Positions 1 to 13,100 of a stretch of 64,000 nucleotides of DNA are shown here, one piece after another. Location: positions 439,541-503,540 of the forward strand of contig NMRA01000165.1 in NCBI GenBank assembly GCA_002633005.1, read 5' to 3'. Source of the DNA: Phoronis australis (lineage: Eukaryota; Phoronida; Phoronidae). The translations under genes were made by a program, and so were the position numbers. How positions within the stretch are numbered: position 1 is the first letter of the stretch; every line of letters starts with the position of its first letter. The notes beneath the pieces were generated by a model that worked only from the letters and a program-made list of their open reading frames with translations, did no database searches and was not told where the DNA came from.

Positions 1-1131
1 AGTGCATTTAATTTATTGCGTTGAGAAATATGTTAATTTTATTCCTTTGTTGCTTGTCTTGCTATTCACTACGTTTGTCAGTGTTACAAGATGGTAGGGC
101 TTACAGCTTCGGCATGTCAAAACATGCAGTTTTAGTTCATTTGTATCGCAATTCTCACTCACACTGTGAACTTCCAATGCAGCTTCACATTTACCTACAT
201 GTTTAGAATAGTTGTTTTATTATCTATTACTGAGGGACATTATGCAATCACATACTACCAATTTTTCAATCACATCTTATCCGAAGTTGAGTAATCTATT
301 TATTTTTGTGCACAAGATGTGTTGTGAAGTCTCCTCAGCCTGAAGTAGCCAGGAACCATTAGAGATACTCAATGCAGCTGTCATTTACACGGTACCTGGT
401 TTGCATGTAGACTGCTAAATGACATGTGGTAAGTGAGGACTCAATAGCTGGCACAATCTGATGTCTAAATTCAACGTGTTAAAGGGACTGTTAGTAAATT
501 TATGCAATGTTACTAATAAAGTAATATATGAAATGTGTGTTTATCTCCTGAGCAGCATTGTTGCTCAAATCCATTAACTGTTTATAATTATAACTCCATA
601 CAATACAGTCACAACAACAATCTGGTTCAATATATTACTATCCCAAAGAACTCATTCCCTTGTACATAAAGCGTGTTTCACTACAGGATGAAATTGTTAA
701 CGTGTTGGATTGATTGTACCCAGTACTACCCTACCACATGCAATCGTACAACAGCACAGGTGAAACTGTCTTGAGAATATGATGCACAGATTGACAATTG
801 AAAGCTATGAGCTCAAATCTTGAAATATGAGTAACACGGTCAGTATGAATACAATACACAATGACTGAATATTAATTCTTTAACTACATCCCTGGCATTA
901 GGCTTCACGTTCAAGTACCCAAATATACAACACTGATATTCTGAATTAGTCACATCAAAATAATGACACAATTTAAAGCAGCTAACAACCCGTCCTCTCC
1001 CGTCAAAGCAACTAACATGTATAAGGGCAAATACCTCCAATCAAAAGTTAATTTTTTGACGGAAAATGGGTTAAGCGCTTCCAAATGAACTGAAACTAGA
1101 TTAGTTAACAACTGTACACGACCTCTCCACT
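1..1131. other. 3' UTR and downstream flank of the V-ATPase subunit E gene
   Basis: No coding region is seen. The proximal part should be the 3' UTR of the minus-strand subunit E gene. Minus-strand AATAAA signals (TTTATT on the given strand) occur at about 216-221 and 299-304, but none lies close to the stop codon, so the transcript end is undetermined. The short open frames here look like chance. Confidence 0.5.
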
Positions 1132-4100
1132 TTAGTCCGTAAACTGTCGGTTGATATTTTTCCCAAACAACATTTCCCGTAGAGCTGGCTGCATCTGCAA
1201 TAAAACAAAACTTACTTACACAGCAATTGCAGAGTCTACAAATACAGGTGAAGACAACAGTGATATGTCAATAACAGGAGCAATTGAAATACTTTGAGTC
1301 TCCAGGCAAGGCTGATGAAGAAAATTGTGTAAAGTGTATCGGAATTCTTCACCTATTTAGCAAACCCTATGGCAGACAAAGGAAATTGTTTTTTGCCAGA
1401 TTTCTCAACAAAAATAGACATTAAGAATTTTTTCATCTATTCTTAGCTTGAAATTGATTTCTTCTATTTTTCCCAACCAGAAAAGTGTGTGTACCTTGAA
1501 ATTCTTAGCTTGATTTGTAACATATATAGATGTCATGACATAAAAACAACATTAGGAAAATTTTCATGATTTGCAATTTCTGAAAATGACTTCTTAAAAC
1601 CACTTTCAGCTGGTGATGTAACCCCACCACTAATGGTCTATTTACCCCAACCTCAAGACCGTCTGGCACAACTTTTCGATCAGTCACTTCTTTGGCAGGA
1701 ACTTCGATGCCAAATATTGGCCCATTCCGCAATGACAAATATTTAAAAACCACATAAAATTCTCCTCATTCAGTCCCAAATTCCCCTTCAGTGATTAAAA
1801 AAACCCTCAAGGTTAGAATCAGTTCTTCAAATCGTCAGTTTTGGCTACATGATGCATTGCCAATGAGGGAGAAGACATGATTATTTAAACAAGAGCAATG
1901 TGGAGTGTTGAAATGCGCTCACAAATGCATTGCAAATGGTGTGCTTTTAGGGTTACTTATTTGTATCATAAAAATGGCCACTAGATGGCGCAAAAACATA
2001 CAATCCATCCAAAAACAGGAACATGCAATAATTCATAAAAATCTGTCAAGGAACTTCCGAGAAACAAAGGAAAACAGAATAAAATGAATTGCCACTAGCG
2101 GTCACACTGTCCGTTGGATCTGCCTGAAAGTCCTCGTCGTCTGTTGTTATCTTCATATAAATACACTTACTAAATTTAGTAAAGATCCTGCAGTGGATTT
2201 AGGAGATACAACTATGGGCGCAAAACAAAACTACCACTAGGAGGCGCCACAGTAGTCAGTCACCATCATCAACGGTCATCTTCACAGTGAGAACATATAT
2301 GCCAATTTTCAAACAATTTGATTGATACAGGGGTGGACGCCAAAAACAAGATTTGAAAACAGCAAAAATGGCCACTAGGTGGTGCAAAATACCTCAAATT
2401 CCATCCAAAACAGGGAGATAGCGTCATCACACAAAAGATGCCTATATATAAAATTTTATGAAAATCTGTTGAGAACCTTTGACGATACTGAGTTAAAAAA
2501 ATAAAATTGCCACAAGGGGACACAGCAGTAGTCATATCTGTCTGAAAGTCGTCGTCATCTGTAGTCGACATCATATAAATACGCTTGCTAAATAAAATAA
2601 AGATCCTGCAAACGGTTTAGGAGATACAGCCATAGGCGCAACAAAAACAAAACTGCCACTAGGAGGCGCCACAGTAGTCAAAATCGTCGGAAAAGCATCG
2701 TCAACAGTCCCCTTCATAATAAGCACATACATGCCAATTTTCACAATCATCCTTTGAGCAGTTTGGTTGATAGAGGGGTGGACACAAAAAAACAGACTCA
2801 AAAACAGTAAAAATGGCCACTAGGTGGCGCAAACTACGTCGAATCCATCCGAAAGCTTGAGGATAGCGTCATCTCACTAATAGGTGCCTACATACCAAAT
2901 TTCATGAAAATCCATTCAGGACTTTTGAAGACACAAAGGTAAGCCTACAAAATTAAAATTGCCACTAGGGGGCACACCGGTAGTCGGATCCGTCCGAAGG
3001 TTCGCTCATGCCGTCACATTCATGAATGGAACAAATGTGCCAAATTTCATAAACGTATGTCAAAGGGTTTTGGAGATAAAGCAGCAGATGCCGGACGGAT
3101 GCCACCCGGACGGACGGAAATGACGGCATAATGCGTCCACATATAAATATGTGGGCGCATAAAAAGTAATGCATTTGATTGGCATTTAGACTTACACCTA
3201 TAACCTGAAATTGAAAAGAATTCCTTGAAAAATGTAGGAGAAATGACATTTTGAAAATAAGACGACCTGTGTACCTATTGGCCACTTCCGGTGCATTATG
3301 AGTAAAAATATAATTATATATTTTATAAAGTTTCGTGATGGCTCAAATGTACTTGAAAAGTTTCAAAGTTGAAAGTTGAGTCGATTGAGAGTTTTTAAGC
3401 TCTAGAAATGGTTGGAAAGGAAAATGAGAAGAAAAAGATCAAAACCCGAGAATAACAAGACTCTGCAGTGGTACACACAGAGTCATTATTTGTTAAAACT
3501 GTCAGTGACGTTTGAATGTTTTCACATACCAAATGGATGTAAACATGGAGCATCAAATACTTAAGACTATGATCAAAAGTTGAGTCGATCCCCCTGTCCC
3601 CCGTAGAGGTATTATTACCCAGGTGCTATCACTTACCTGCTCACTGATCAAGCCAAGTCTACTCTCTAATGTATTCTCTACTTTAATCTTCTGGTTAGGA
3701 GTGAACAGTACTACACCACCAGCTCTGTAAACAACAAACATCAAAGTAATTGGTGTGTGTGAACCAAGGGTGCAAAAGATGAATAGCCCTACCAAATATA
3801 GACAAGAGAGCTTATGCTTCAGAAGTTATATCACAGACCTTGAAACAAGAGCAATGCGGAGCACTGAAATGCGCCCACGAATGCACTCCAAACGGTGTGC
3901 TTCTAGGGTGTTTATTTTGATCATAAAATGGCCACTGGATGGTGCAAAATACTTTGAATCCACCAAAAACCAAAATAGATAAATGACACAGTTTTGTAAC
4001 AGAAAGCTATTTACCACATTGCAAGGAACTTCAGAGAAACAGAGCAAAACAGAAAAAATGAAATTGCTACTGGGGGGCAAAGAGTTTGTCGGATCCACCT

Positions 4101-7100
4101 GAAAATTGTCGTCTTCTGTTCTTAACTTCTAAATCATATGAATACACATGCTAAATTTAATGAAGATCCTACAGAGGGCTTATCAGCTACAGCTAAGGGG
4201 GCAAAAAACAAAACTGCCACTAGGAGGCGCCAAAGCAATTGAAGTCGGAAAACCATCGTCAACCGTCCTCTTCACACTAAGAACATATAAGCCAATTTTC
4301 ACAATTATCCTGGTTGACAGAGGGCGGACGTTAAAAAGAGTTAAGAAAACAGTATAAATGGCCACTAGATGGCACAAAATATGTTGACTCCATCTGAAAA
4401 CCGGAAAATGTTGCCGTTTCTCTAAAAGACAGCCATTTATCAAATTTCATGAAAATTCGTTTAAGAACTTCAGAGAAACAGAGGAAAGCAGAAAAATAAA
4501 ATTGCCATGAGGGGGCACAGTGTTCATCGGATCCGTCTGAAAGTCGTCATCTTCCGTTGTTAACTTCATATGAATACACGTACTAAACTTAATAAAGATC
4601 CTGCAGAGGCTTAGGAGATACAGGTATGGACGCAAAAAACAAAACTGCCACTAGAAGGCGCTTCAGTAGTCGAAGTCGACGGAAAATCATTGTCAATGGT
4701 CCTTTTCACAGTAAGAACATTCATGACAATTTTCACAAACATCCTTAGAGTGGCTTGAATGACAGAGATACGGATGCCAAAAAACAAATTCGAAAACAAT
4801 AAAAATGGCCAATACGTGGCGCAAAATGCCTCAAATCCATCCGAAAACGTGAGGATAGCGTCATCTCATTAACACATGCCTATGTGTCACGTTTCATGAA
4901 AATCTGTTGCGGACCCTTGAAGATACAGAAGCAAACGCCCTCTGTCGTCAACCCCATAGGAACACACCTGCCAAATTTCAATACGATCCTGTATGGGGTT
5001 TAGGAGATACAGCTACGGATGCCGGATGCCCGGACACCCAGACAGAGATGACGGCAATTATGTACCCACATATAAATAGGTGGGCGCATTAAAACAAGAG
5101 CTTTTCCATAAACACTGTTTGGAAACGGAATATACTTAAAATGTGTCTTGGATATGAATTTTGTGGGGTCTGTTCAAATAAAATCTGTGATATAGGAGGG
5201 CAATAGCACTTGAAAGCAAAAGTTTTGAGCCTTCTGTCAAAATCATAATTATCGGCGGTTGTTTTCCAGAACAAACAAGCTGAAAGTGCCTTTACCCCCA
5301 CACCTGGTGGACAATGTGAGAATTAAAAGCTTAAAAATATACAGACTGACTTGCCATTACTTGAACATTCCAAATAGCCAACAATGTGCATAGTACTCAC
5401 ATATCTGAAGGTAAAAAGTCAACCGTGTCCAATTTTATCGTGACTTCATTTCCTGTGGCTTCTTTGTACTGCTGGACAGCAGGAGTTATACATTGCTGAA
5501 GCACAATAAAATGTCCCAGCATCAACCAAATGCTTATTAAACTTATTAAGTTTCACACTTGATAATTAAGGTAACCGGCTAACCATCATTATGAAGAATC
5601 CAATCTTCTAAATACATTTACAAAACTGATTGCAGATCCATAAAACTATACATTTTAAAAATCCTTAATGATCAATTGGCAAACATGGATATGACTATGA
5701 GCCGACTTGGCAAGAACACTGCATGAAAGGAACCTTTTGTCACAGACTCTGCCCAAATGTACGGTGGTTTCACAAGGACATGAAACTGCACATCAGCAGC
5801 AACACAAATGAAAGCCACGTTGGCACAGTTTTATAATGAAGGAATCCTGTGCATCCTAGTGACATTATGCATCACATTCTAGTGACAATATGCATCACAT
5901 CCTAGTGACATTATGCATCACATTCTAGTGACATTATGCATCACATTCTAGCCACTTTCTAAAGACAAAATATTAATCTGCATTTTTGTGTTCGGAGACA
6001 GGTAAAAGAAATGTCAAAACATCAAAACAATAACTACAAAATCTGCAAGTCTAGGCACACGTAAACTTTGCACTGAGGCTATTATGTGATATCAGGGACT
6101 TTCTGTGATGTAGAAGTTAATACTTCATCAAACTTAAAGGCAAATGGATGTCCGATATTGCGTGTCATGTTAACCCTTGCACTCAAAAGGTGCACTGTTT
6201 CACCAGTTGTCAAAAGTCAGCACTTACAAATAACAGCATCAAAAAAGCCAGTGTCAATGTTGTTAGGATTGATCAAGTGCATTTTTCAAATTAAACTTCT
6301 TGGTAAATAATTTTACTTTCTAGTATGAAAACTATTTCTTACTGTTAATGAGCCAGAAAAACAAAATTCCAAAATAGGCCACTAGCTCTTAAAACATTTC
6401 CTTCCCAATACAAGACTTAAATTCATTTTCAATATGAATGGCATCAAGAGCAATTACAGTTCCAAAATTGCTCCAGACAATAATTGGGCTAGCTGCCTAC
6501 CTCTCCAAAATTTGACAAGTAACTTCATTTAATTTCAACTAGGTAAAAAACCGTAATGCTAAATATGGGAGGGAAGTTAATTATCAAGTCTTGTATTATA
6601 AGATACTTTGTATTATATGATACTTTCCCTGTATCTCTCATTTCACCACATGGATGTGACTTGAATGGTTATCAACACTTGTTGTCTATCTGTACATATC
6701 CTGATGATGTCTTGTGGAATAGACGAAACGTTGAGTTAACATGAACTTAAAACTACATAGTTCTTCATTCAAGTAGTTAAGAACGTGCAATGTCAACTGA
6801 TGTTGATGAACGTATCTTGTTACCTGTTGTGACTATCTTTCATTTTTGTTGACAAACCCCTTAATCATACTCATTAATTTTCCAAATGCATCCGAACACC
6901 CTTTACCTTAACGAGCTCCAAGTCCTGTTTCCTACACTTCAGCAACACTTCAGCTTCCAACAACTGATAGACACCCTGAAAATAAGAGCACAGTGTGATG
7001 AGTACATAACATATACCAGAGCAGAGATAACGGGTCAGGTACAACAAGGACATGATGCACACTCAATGTGAAAGGGAAGAAGGAAGTAAACGAGCAAGCT

Positions 7101-10100
7101 AAAAAGCATCAGAGTTAACAGTATTTTGTTCCACGTTTCATTCTATAACAAGGTATTGCTAAGGGATTGAAAATATCTGAGTCATGCTTGGAAATCTTGA
7201 GTCAAGCTTAAAGAGCTCCAAGTTATGCATAACATCTAGCTTTATGAGACAAATGGTTTAAATACTGTTGTATGGTACTTATGCTCTTCCTGTAAAAGGA
7301 CAGTGACATGCAAACAAAGATAGTTATTTCACTAAATTTGCGGAAAAGAAGATCATGACAAGAAAACACAATGGGCAACTTGAATCATGTTTAAATTTTT
7401 GCTCATATAGAAATGCCAAGATAAATAAAGTAATACACAGACACCCGTGTCACAGCTCAACATGGGACAGAGCAGTGATTTGGACCACAGACTCATCAAA
7501 GCTCAACATACCTGTAAGATCAGACCTTTTAACACAGTCTTGTATTTTTCTGCATCTCGTGTCACACTTCCCAGCTTTTGATGTGCCTCACTCAGTATCG
7601 TCTGAAAAAGAATTTACAAAGAGAATCCTTTGTATGGTCTTAACAAAGATTTCATCCGTTGTCCTTATTACTAAGGGACCCTAGATTGTAAACACTGTGA
7701 TGACCATATGTGACCACACGTGTGTGTGTGTGCGTGTGTGTGCGTGAGTGTGTATGCGTGTGCGTGCATAAAAATGGAATTTTATACAATTTGTGTACAT
7801 ATATCAAATTTTTTAAGAATCCACAAAGTTTACCATCATCTACCTTAACTAACATCAACAGGTAAAGAAATGACAAAGTCACAAATTACAAAATGCAATA
7901 CTTGAGCATGAAACAAACGAAACACTACTTATCGCTAATCGTGTAATTCATGCTTCAACTATCAATTATCAAAAAAACAAAGTGGTTATTTATGAAGCTA
8001 TATAAAGATCAAGAAAAAGGCTGCCGACACTTCAAGAAACTTTCCAACAGTTTCCAATTATTACCAATATTATGTGTGGATAAATATGTGAAAGGCATTT
8101 GAGTTTTAGTTAAATGTATATCTCCAGAGAGCAGCACACAAACAGGTGCAAAAGAAACCATTTGTGTTACAAGCTCTCAATTCAGCTTGAAATAAATGCC
8201 ATACCTTCATATGGTCTTCTCTACACTTCAACACTTTCAGACGGGCTTGATTTAGCAAATTTGAGTTTTGACTGTAAGAGAAAAAAGCATTAACATGAGA
8301 AACAAACCAAAACAGTTAAAACTTTGCTTTATAAAGCTAACATTGGGTTTTCCTAGCGACTGCAAATAATATGCATCAAGACAGAAGAAATAAATACTTG
8401 ATGTACTTTAGCATTCCAAGTTGTTTATATCTGTTTTTTTGAGTAACACTTTAAAGAAGTGAAATATCAGTGGTAGTAATTACAATGTCCAATTTGAAAA
8501 ACAAAATTAAGCAAACAAAGTCTTCCACAGGACCAAAAATGTGCAAACTTCAAGATAACTAAAGGCATCAGAAAGAGTTTCAACAATTTTGTGCAAGCCA
8601 TTGTCACAAAAACACTCAAGTTTGAACTCTGGACGTGTCTCTTAGATTTTACTAAGTTCCATTCATAAGGTGACAATAAGGATTTTAAAGAGAGAAGCCA
8701 GAAAAGCAAGATGCTAAAAGTGCATAAAAGATACTCATTCATAACAAATTAATGTCTCCACTAAACAGATTTTGCTGTACTTATCACTTAGCTGCATTCA
8801 ACTGTTTAAAGCTGGCTAAAACACAAAAATCAAATTTGGTCTTTTCCACCCATAAAAATCATCATTTCAATATTCCTTGCCATGACAGGATTCCATTTCA
8901 AAGTCACAGACAATGAGTACATGTGGGATGTGCCAACTTCGAATTCGCCATTTTAAAGTTGCACAAACCCATTAAACGTTTCCTTGAGTCACTGATGGTT
9001 TCAATGATCTTGTTGATTAGATTCTACTATGATAAGGAGCACCATGAGTCTGAGTTCATGAGATTTGCTTTTTAGTCACTGGGTAAAATGCATCTTTAAC
9101 CATATTAATCAATACGCAGAACAAAAATATTCAAGACAGTCTGAGGCAGTTCAGTGTTAGGATGACTCTTCGTGTTTTTTGTTTCCTAAAACAATGAGTA
9201 GGACATACATCTTCTTCTGCAGCTCAACCTGTTTTTCCTTCCGCTCATAATACTCCATGATCTTCACACGCTGCTGCTGCACCAGACGACCTTTCTGAAT
9301 GTTGAACTCCTCTTCTGCCTGGAATCAACATTCAATGCATCACAGAGTATGACAATGAAGATGGTGATAATGGTGACGGTAGTGGCAGCAATAGGCAGTT
9401 ATTAGGAATTTCTGATACACACCATAAAAACAAACACAAAATACTTTTTCTGGAATGTCCTTTTATGACTCGTAGCTAGCCGCATGGTGAATTCCTCTTG
9501 CATACAGCTGTCATGACAGATGATTCTGCCCGCATTCAGACAACATGACAGGAAAAAAGGGTCATTTCGACTGAATGCTCTTTGGTATGAGCTATATCTT
9601 CAGAAACCAGCACAGTTTTGGGAAATCCAACAAACTCTGAGAAACCATAGTAGAGGCTATAAAAGTAAGCCTGTGGGTCAATATTTGGAAAATTTATGAA
9701 TATAGGCTCATTGGTATACATTTAGAGAAGCCTGCTTTCAGAAATTGCATATAGTAATAATTAAGTCTGCCTCAGCAACCTTTTTAAAAAGAATTTTAAT
9801 TATTTGCCTCACTGAGTATGAGTGATCAGTGAAGCAGAATACATACGCATACACTTAGAGTGGTGCTTAGCCACGTAATATTAGAACAACATCCAAGACA
9901 AATGCAACATTAACGCTTCATGAGATATCTTGGAACAAATTACTAAAGAGCAGGGAGCATGACCAGAATCTGGCTTCGAATAGTTAATTACTATAGAATT
10001 GATAGCGAAGTCATCCAGTCCATCGAAACTTAGAAAAGATCAAACACTCCACTGTCCACAAAAAGGGCTTATGTCAGCATATTTGGAAGTTTTCTATCTG

Positions 10101-13100
10101 CATTCCATGGCATAATCACAACTCACTTTAGCATCAATTTCTTCAGCTTTTTCATTGGCTTCCTGGTCTATGAAAGCCATCATGTGCTTTATCTGAAGAC
10201 AAAAAAACGACAGTCAGTTACAGATACCCAATGTGAGTGGCGTTCCTTCAGTAGCAACAGAAGCCATCATCTAAGGGCTGTTCCAGCAAAATCTGTATGG
10301 GAGGGGGGGAAGGCACTTTTATTTCATACCCACCGCCCGTATTTTTCATTTATTTCTCCAACCCATGACCCATAATTTTTTAATTATTTTTAATAGGTTA
10401 AAATATAAAATCCAACACTTGCAAACAAATTGCCTCCAGGAGGACCTATTAAGAACTTAGATGACTGACAGACAAGAACTAGTTGTCTTGTCCAATATTG
10501 TCAAAAACTAAAGTAGCCTGTGAGCAATACTTTTGGCAGCCACCAGGTGTCTCTGTTCACCATGTGTCTATAATTTCAATGAACATTTTTTTCATTTATA
10601 AGGATCTATGAATCTCAAACTGTCTCCACGAACTCTTCTATACTTCTATGTCAAGTGAATATTGGAACTTGTTTATCTTACTCCTCATACTTTTTATTTA
10701 AAAATCATCAATTTTCTGATATGTGTTAACACCAGTTCAGTGTTGCATAACTTTTCAATTCAATAGGACTGCAGACAAACAGTTGGCTCAAATCGAGTTG
10801 CCCATGACTTGATTAATGGCTTAGTGAACATATTGCACTCTGTTCACTGGCAATATGGGCTTTTTTGTATTTGGATAAGTTAGGACAATTGCATTTATTT
10901 TTGAGTTTTTACCACTGAAGTAACCAACCTAACATTAACAGGTCAAAAAATACCACCCATTTTTAATGCATTACTTATTACAGGAACGACCACCCATAAT
11001 TTGAGTTTTTTTCTGAAGACCACCACCCATGAATTTTTATTTCTACTGCCGTCCCCCTCCCACACGGATTTTACTGGAACAGCCCTAACACAAAGTGCAG
11101 TAAAATTTCACCAATTCAGGACACAAAATGGCAAAAATGAAATTTTATTGACACAAATTCTATACAAGTTTTATACTGTAGTGAAAAGTGAAAAAGTATG
11201 TAAAATTTTGTTTTTGTCCTTAGGATAAGATCACCTAGTCAAAATGCAACCTGACAAAATTCCCAGGTAGCTAACTGAGAAAATGAGGTACAAAAAACAA
11301 GGAAGTCACAAATGTGGAGGTGCCAAATCATTGCTCACACAAACAGCACATAGTTTGCAAAAGGGAAAACTGGGATAATTGGGATACCTGAATTTCTCAG
11401 TCAAACAGAAAATTAGATACATTGTGAGATGGGTAACACAGAATCCCCCAATTTCCCGTTCCTTTTTGGTTGAACAATTCAAACACTGTCTCTTAATTTA
11501 CTTCCACTGGCATTTTGAGCTTGTGCTAGGATATGTGCCTTGCCAATTTGTGGCGACTTAGGAATTTAGCAGCCCTGCATGACACTGAAGACAGTTTAGT
11601 CCATAAAATTTGAACATATCCATGAAAATCTCTGTAGGTTCACTCGAGCTCCCCTCGCCAAATGCCATTTTGAGGAAGTTATGGAAAATCACACCAGTTC
11701 ATGAACAAAAAGTCCAAGGGACACAAATTTTACTAATTCCTCTGGATATCTTCCATGCTACTTTTTGCAGGTCTCGCACTCAGTTCAGTCAGTCGTTGTG
11801 GCCTAACTCTCATGGGGCCAATTGAGATACCTTTTGGTTATCGTGCGGTGAAAAAGTTAATGGCAACCAAAAAAAGTGAAGTTCTTCGCCAAAGCCATAA
11901 AGAATAAGTACCTCAGACATGCTTCATAAAGGACACACAAAGAACCACAATGGATTGGTGAAGAAAGTAAGTGCTTTTTAAGTGATAATTTTAAGAGTAA
12001 AATGCACTTTTGATGAGGTGAAATCCTCTTATTCGGTGACCGGATTAGTTACTGCCTGTTTCTGCAACACACAGCCCCTTGGCTAACTATTCAGGGTCTA
12101 CAATAGTCCCCATTACTTTCTGTACAAATTTCAAACCATGTATTTTAAATGGGCAGTAGGCCAAATCTGCTCACCAAATAAGAGGTTTTCACCTCGCCAA
12201 GAAACATTTTACATTTAAAATTGTCACTCAAAAATACGCTTACTTTCTTCAGCGATCCTTTCTAGTTCTACACATATCTTCAATGAAGCATAGATCTACA
12301 GCAACTAAGATTTTGGTGAAAATTTTTCATGTTACTTTTTTTAGTCGGCGTTAACTTTTTCACTGTGATAACCCCAGAGAATTTCAATTGACGTCAAGTG
12401 AGTTATATCGACTAAATTGTCTCCAGAGTCATGGTATGTGTTAATTATAATTCGATGTGTATATATGCATGCTTCATTTGATGTTATTCGCTGTATTTCG
12501 AGAAAAGTAACTTTTTATGGGGGTGTACTAATTCCGCTGTATGCCTGTGTCATACAGGGTGATGTAATTGCCTGCAACCCATATAAACACACAGGGATAT
12601 GATTACTAGAGAGACCACTGAGGAGCATTGTAGCCTCTCCCCAGCTGGCTACATGTAGCCAAAACTGATGCTCGACCATCACTCTGGTCAGACAATCAAT
12701 AACCCCTATCGGTGGTCAAGCAAGAGTCAATAACAGCTATTGACAGACACATCACATAGTGGCGAGATTACAAGACCCACCAGATTTCTGGCATATCTAT
12801 GGTACTATGTAATTGCGTACCATACTACTCCCCTTCTTGACTACACTGGTGTATACTACAGGTATGTTCTTAGGGTCCTCAATTCCTCCATTTTGGGGTG
12901 AAAATCAGCCCCATTCCCTCCAAAAATATTAAAAAATCAAGCCAAGTTCCTTTCATGAGGCCCAAAAATTCCCTTCAGCCTTTCAGTGATTGAAAATTCA
13001 CCTCGAGGTTCAAATAACTTGCAAGTCACACATGTGATCAGTGTTATCCACGACCTGTTTTGACTCGATGCAGTAACAAGTTTGGATTTTGCCACGTCGA

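Noticed and set aside
2269-4799. Multiple 60-106 codon ORFs within family A copies
   Set aside because: They are not conserved in frame between copies, their reading frames break at different places, and their composition follows the non-coding repeat modules.
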